From assembly GCF_900636545.1 (NCBI RefSeq), contig NZ_LR134290.1, positions 1,116,001 through 1,180,000 on the forward strand: DNA of 64,000 nt, given 5' to 3'. Of the stretch, positions 63,470 through 64,000 are shown piece by piece. This stretch comes from Pseudomonas mendocina (GTDB taxonomy: Bacteria > Pseudomonadota > Gammaproteobacteria > Pseudomonadales > Pseudomonadaceae). The notes below the pieces were generated by a model. It saw only the letters and a list, made by a program, of their open reading frames with translations, made no database searches and was not told where the DNA came from. The translations under genes were made by a program, and so were the position numbers. Within the stretch, counting starts at the first letter, position 1. Each line of letters begins with the position of its first letter.

Positions 63470-64000
63470 ATGACTTCTATAAACAAGCAGCTGATTCAAC
63501 TCCAGGCCATCGTCCCCTTTGAACAGGGCGGTCAACGCCTCGACCAGGTGGCTGCGCAGCTGTTTGGCGAGTACTCCCGTTCGCGCCTTTCCACCTGGAT
63601 CAAGGAAGGTCGTTTGACTGTCGATGGCGCAGTGGCGCGCCCGCGTGACACTGTGCATGCCGGCTCGACGCTGGTGCTCGATGCCGAGCAAGAAGCTCAG
63701 GGAGAATGGATCGCGCAGGACATCGAGTTGAACATCGTCTATGAGGACGAGCACCTGCTGGTGATCGACAAACCCGCAGGCCTAGTGGTGCACCCGGCGG
63801 CTGGACATGCCGACGGCACCCTGCTCAACGCCTTGCTGCACCACGTGCCGGACATCATCAACGTACCGCGTGCCGGCATCGTCCATCGCCTGGACAAGGA
63901 CACCACGGGCCTGATGGTGGTGGCCAAGACCCTGCAGGCGCAGACCAATCTGGTCGAGCAGTTGCAGAAGCGTAGCGTCAGCCGCATCTATGAATGCATT
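63470..64000 (+). CDS. rluD: 23S rRNA pseudouridine synthase RluD (5' part, runs off the window)
   Basis: 177 codons are present. The S4 domain covers roughly residues 20-80 (RLDQVAAQLFGEYSRSRLSTWIKEGRLTVDG) and the RluA-type catalytic domain begins with ELNIVYEDEHLLVIDKPAGLVVHP. The active-site motif HRLDKDTTG has catalytic Asp142. RluD makes pseudouridines 1911, 1915 and 1917 in helix 69. The reading frame is open to base 64000. ATG 63470 has only a weak binding site. Confidence 0.93.
   Translation, partial: MTSINKQLIQLQAIVPFEQGGQRLDQVAAQLFGEYSRSRLSTWIKEGRLTVDGAVARPRDTVHAGSTLVLDAEQEAQGEWIAQDIELNIVYEDEHLLVIDKPAGLVVHPAAGHADGTLLNALLHHVPDIINVPRAGIVHRLDKDTTGLMVVAKTLQAQTNLVEQLQKRSVSRIYECI

Overview
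The window is ordinary chromosomal backbone of a high-GC gammaproteobacterium and reads as Pseudomonas. The gene order rpsT / murJ-ribF-ileS-lspA-fkpB-ispH / type IV pilus minor-pilin operon / thiO / pilRS / bamD / rluD, the dcw cluster followed by lpxC, dciA, an M23 peptidase and secA, and the REP-type palindromes all fit that genus. My inference is a member of the P. mendocina/oleovorans (Ectopseudomonas) group, but no marker in the window proves the species. I see no rRNA, tRNA, CRISPR array, prophage or transposase.

Layout. (1) 1-17361, plus strand: the complete division and cell wall cluster from the 3' end of mraZ through rsmH, ftsL, ftsI, murE, murF, mraY, murD, ftsW, murG, murC, ddlB, ftsQ, ftsA and ftsZ to lpxC. 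Most neighbours overlap by a few bases, so the block is translationally coupled. (2) 17362-18000: the only gene-free stretch longer than 300 bases. It holds the lpxC terminator and a MITE-like element of about 474 bp with hairpin-forming inverted ends. (3) 18001-25483: dciA (minus), then an M23 peptidase, secA, argJ, a GST and a Nudix/ThiE-like fusion. (4) 25484-30221, minus: a REP region, a PduO-type cobalamin adenosyltransferase, a sensor kinase, a ketopantoate reductase and a response regulator with a ruined GGDEF motif. (5) 30222-41221: yajQ, an MscS channel, ampG, an alkyltransferase-like protein, two tandem DUF481 proteins, uraA-upp facing hpt, a SulP/DauA transporter and a small PA4642-like protein. 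(6) 41457-49391: rpsT, murJ, ribF-ileS-lspA-fkpB, ispH. (7) 49437-57703, minus: fimT, fimU, pilV, pilW, pilX, a small unrecognised secreted protein, pilY1 and pilE. (8) 57774-64000: thiO, pilR-pilS with a small zinc-ribbon membrane protein, bamD and the 5' part of rluD.

Functionally, region 1 makes lipid II and assembles the divisome, lpxC commits to lipid A, murJ flips lipid II, and ampG recycles the anhydromuropeptides that wall turnover releases. SecA exports the pilus and envelope proteins, and PilS-PilR with sigma-54 controls the pilin system whose minor subunits and PilY1 tip adhesin lie next door.

Most unusual points: PilY1 carries an alanine-rich coiled-coil insertion of roughly 400 residues. 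A small CPEC-motif secreted protein sits between pilX and pilY1. The natural start of pilX is out of frame by one base. AmpG contains an 84-residue tandem duplication. The 474-bp repeat has compensatory changes in its two terminal hairpins.
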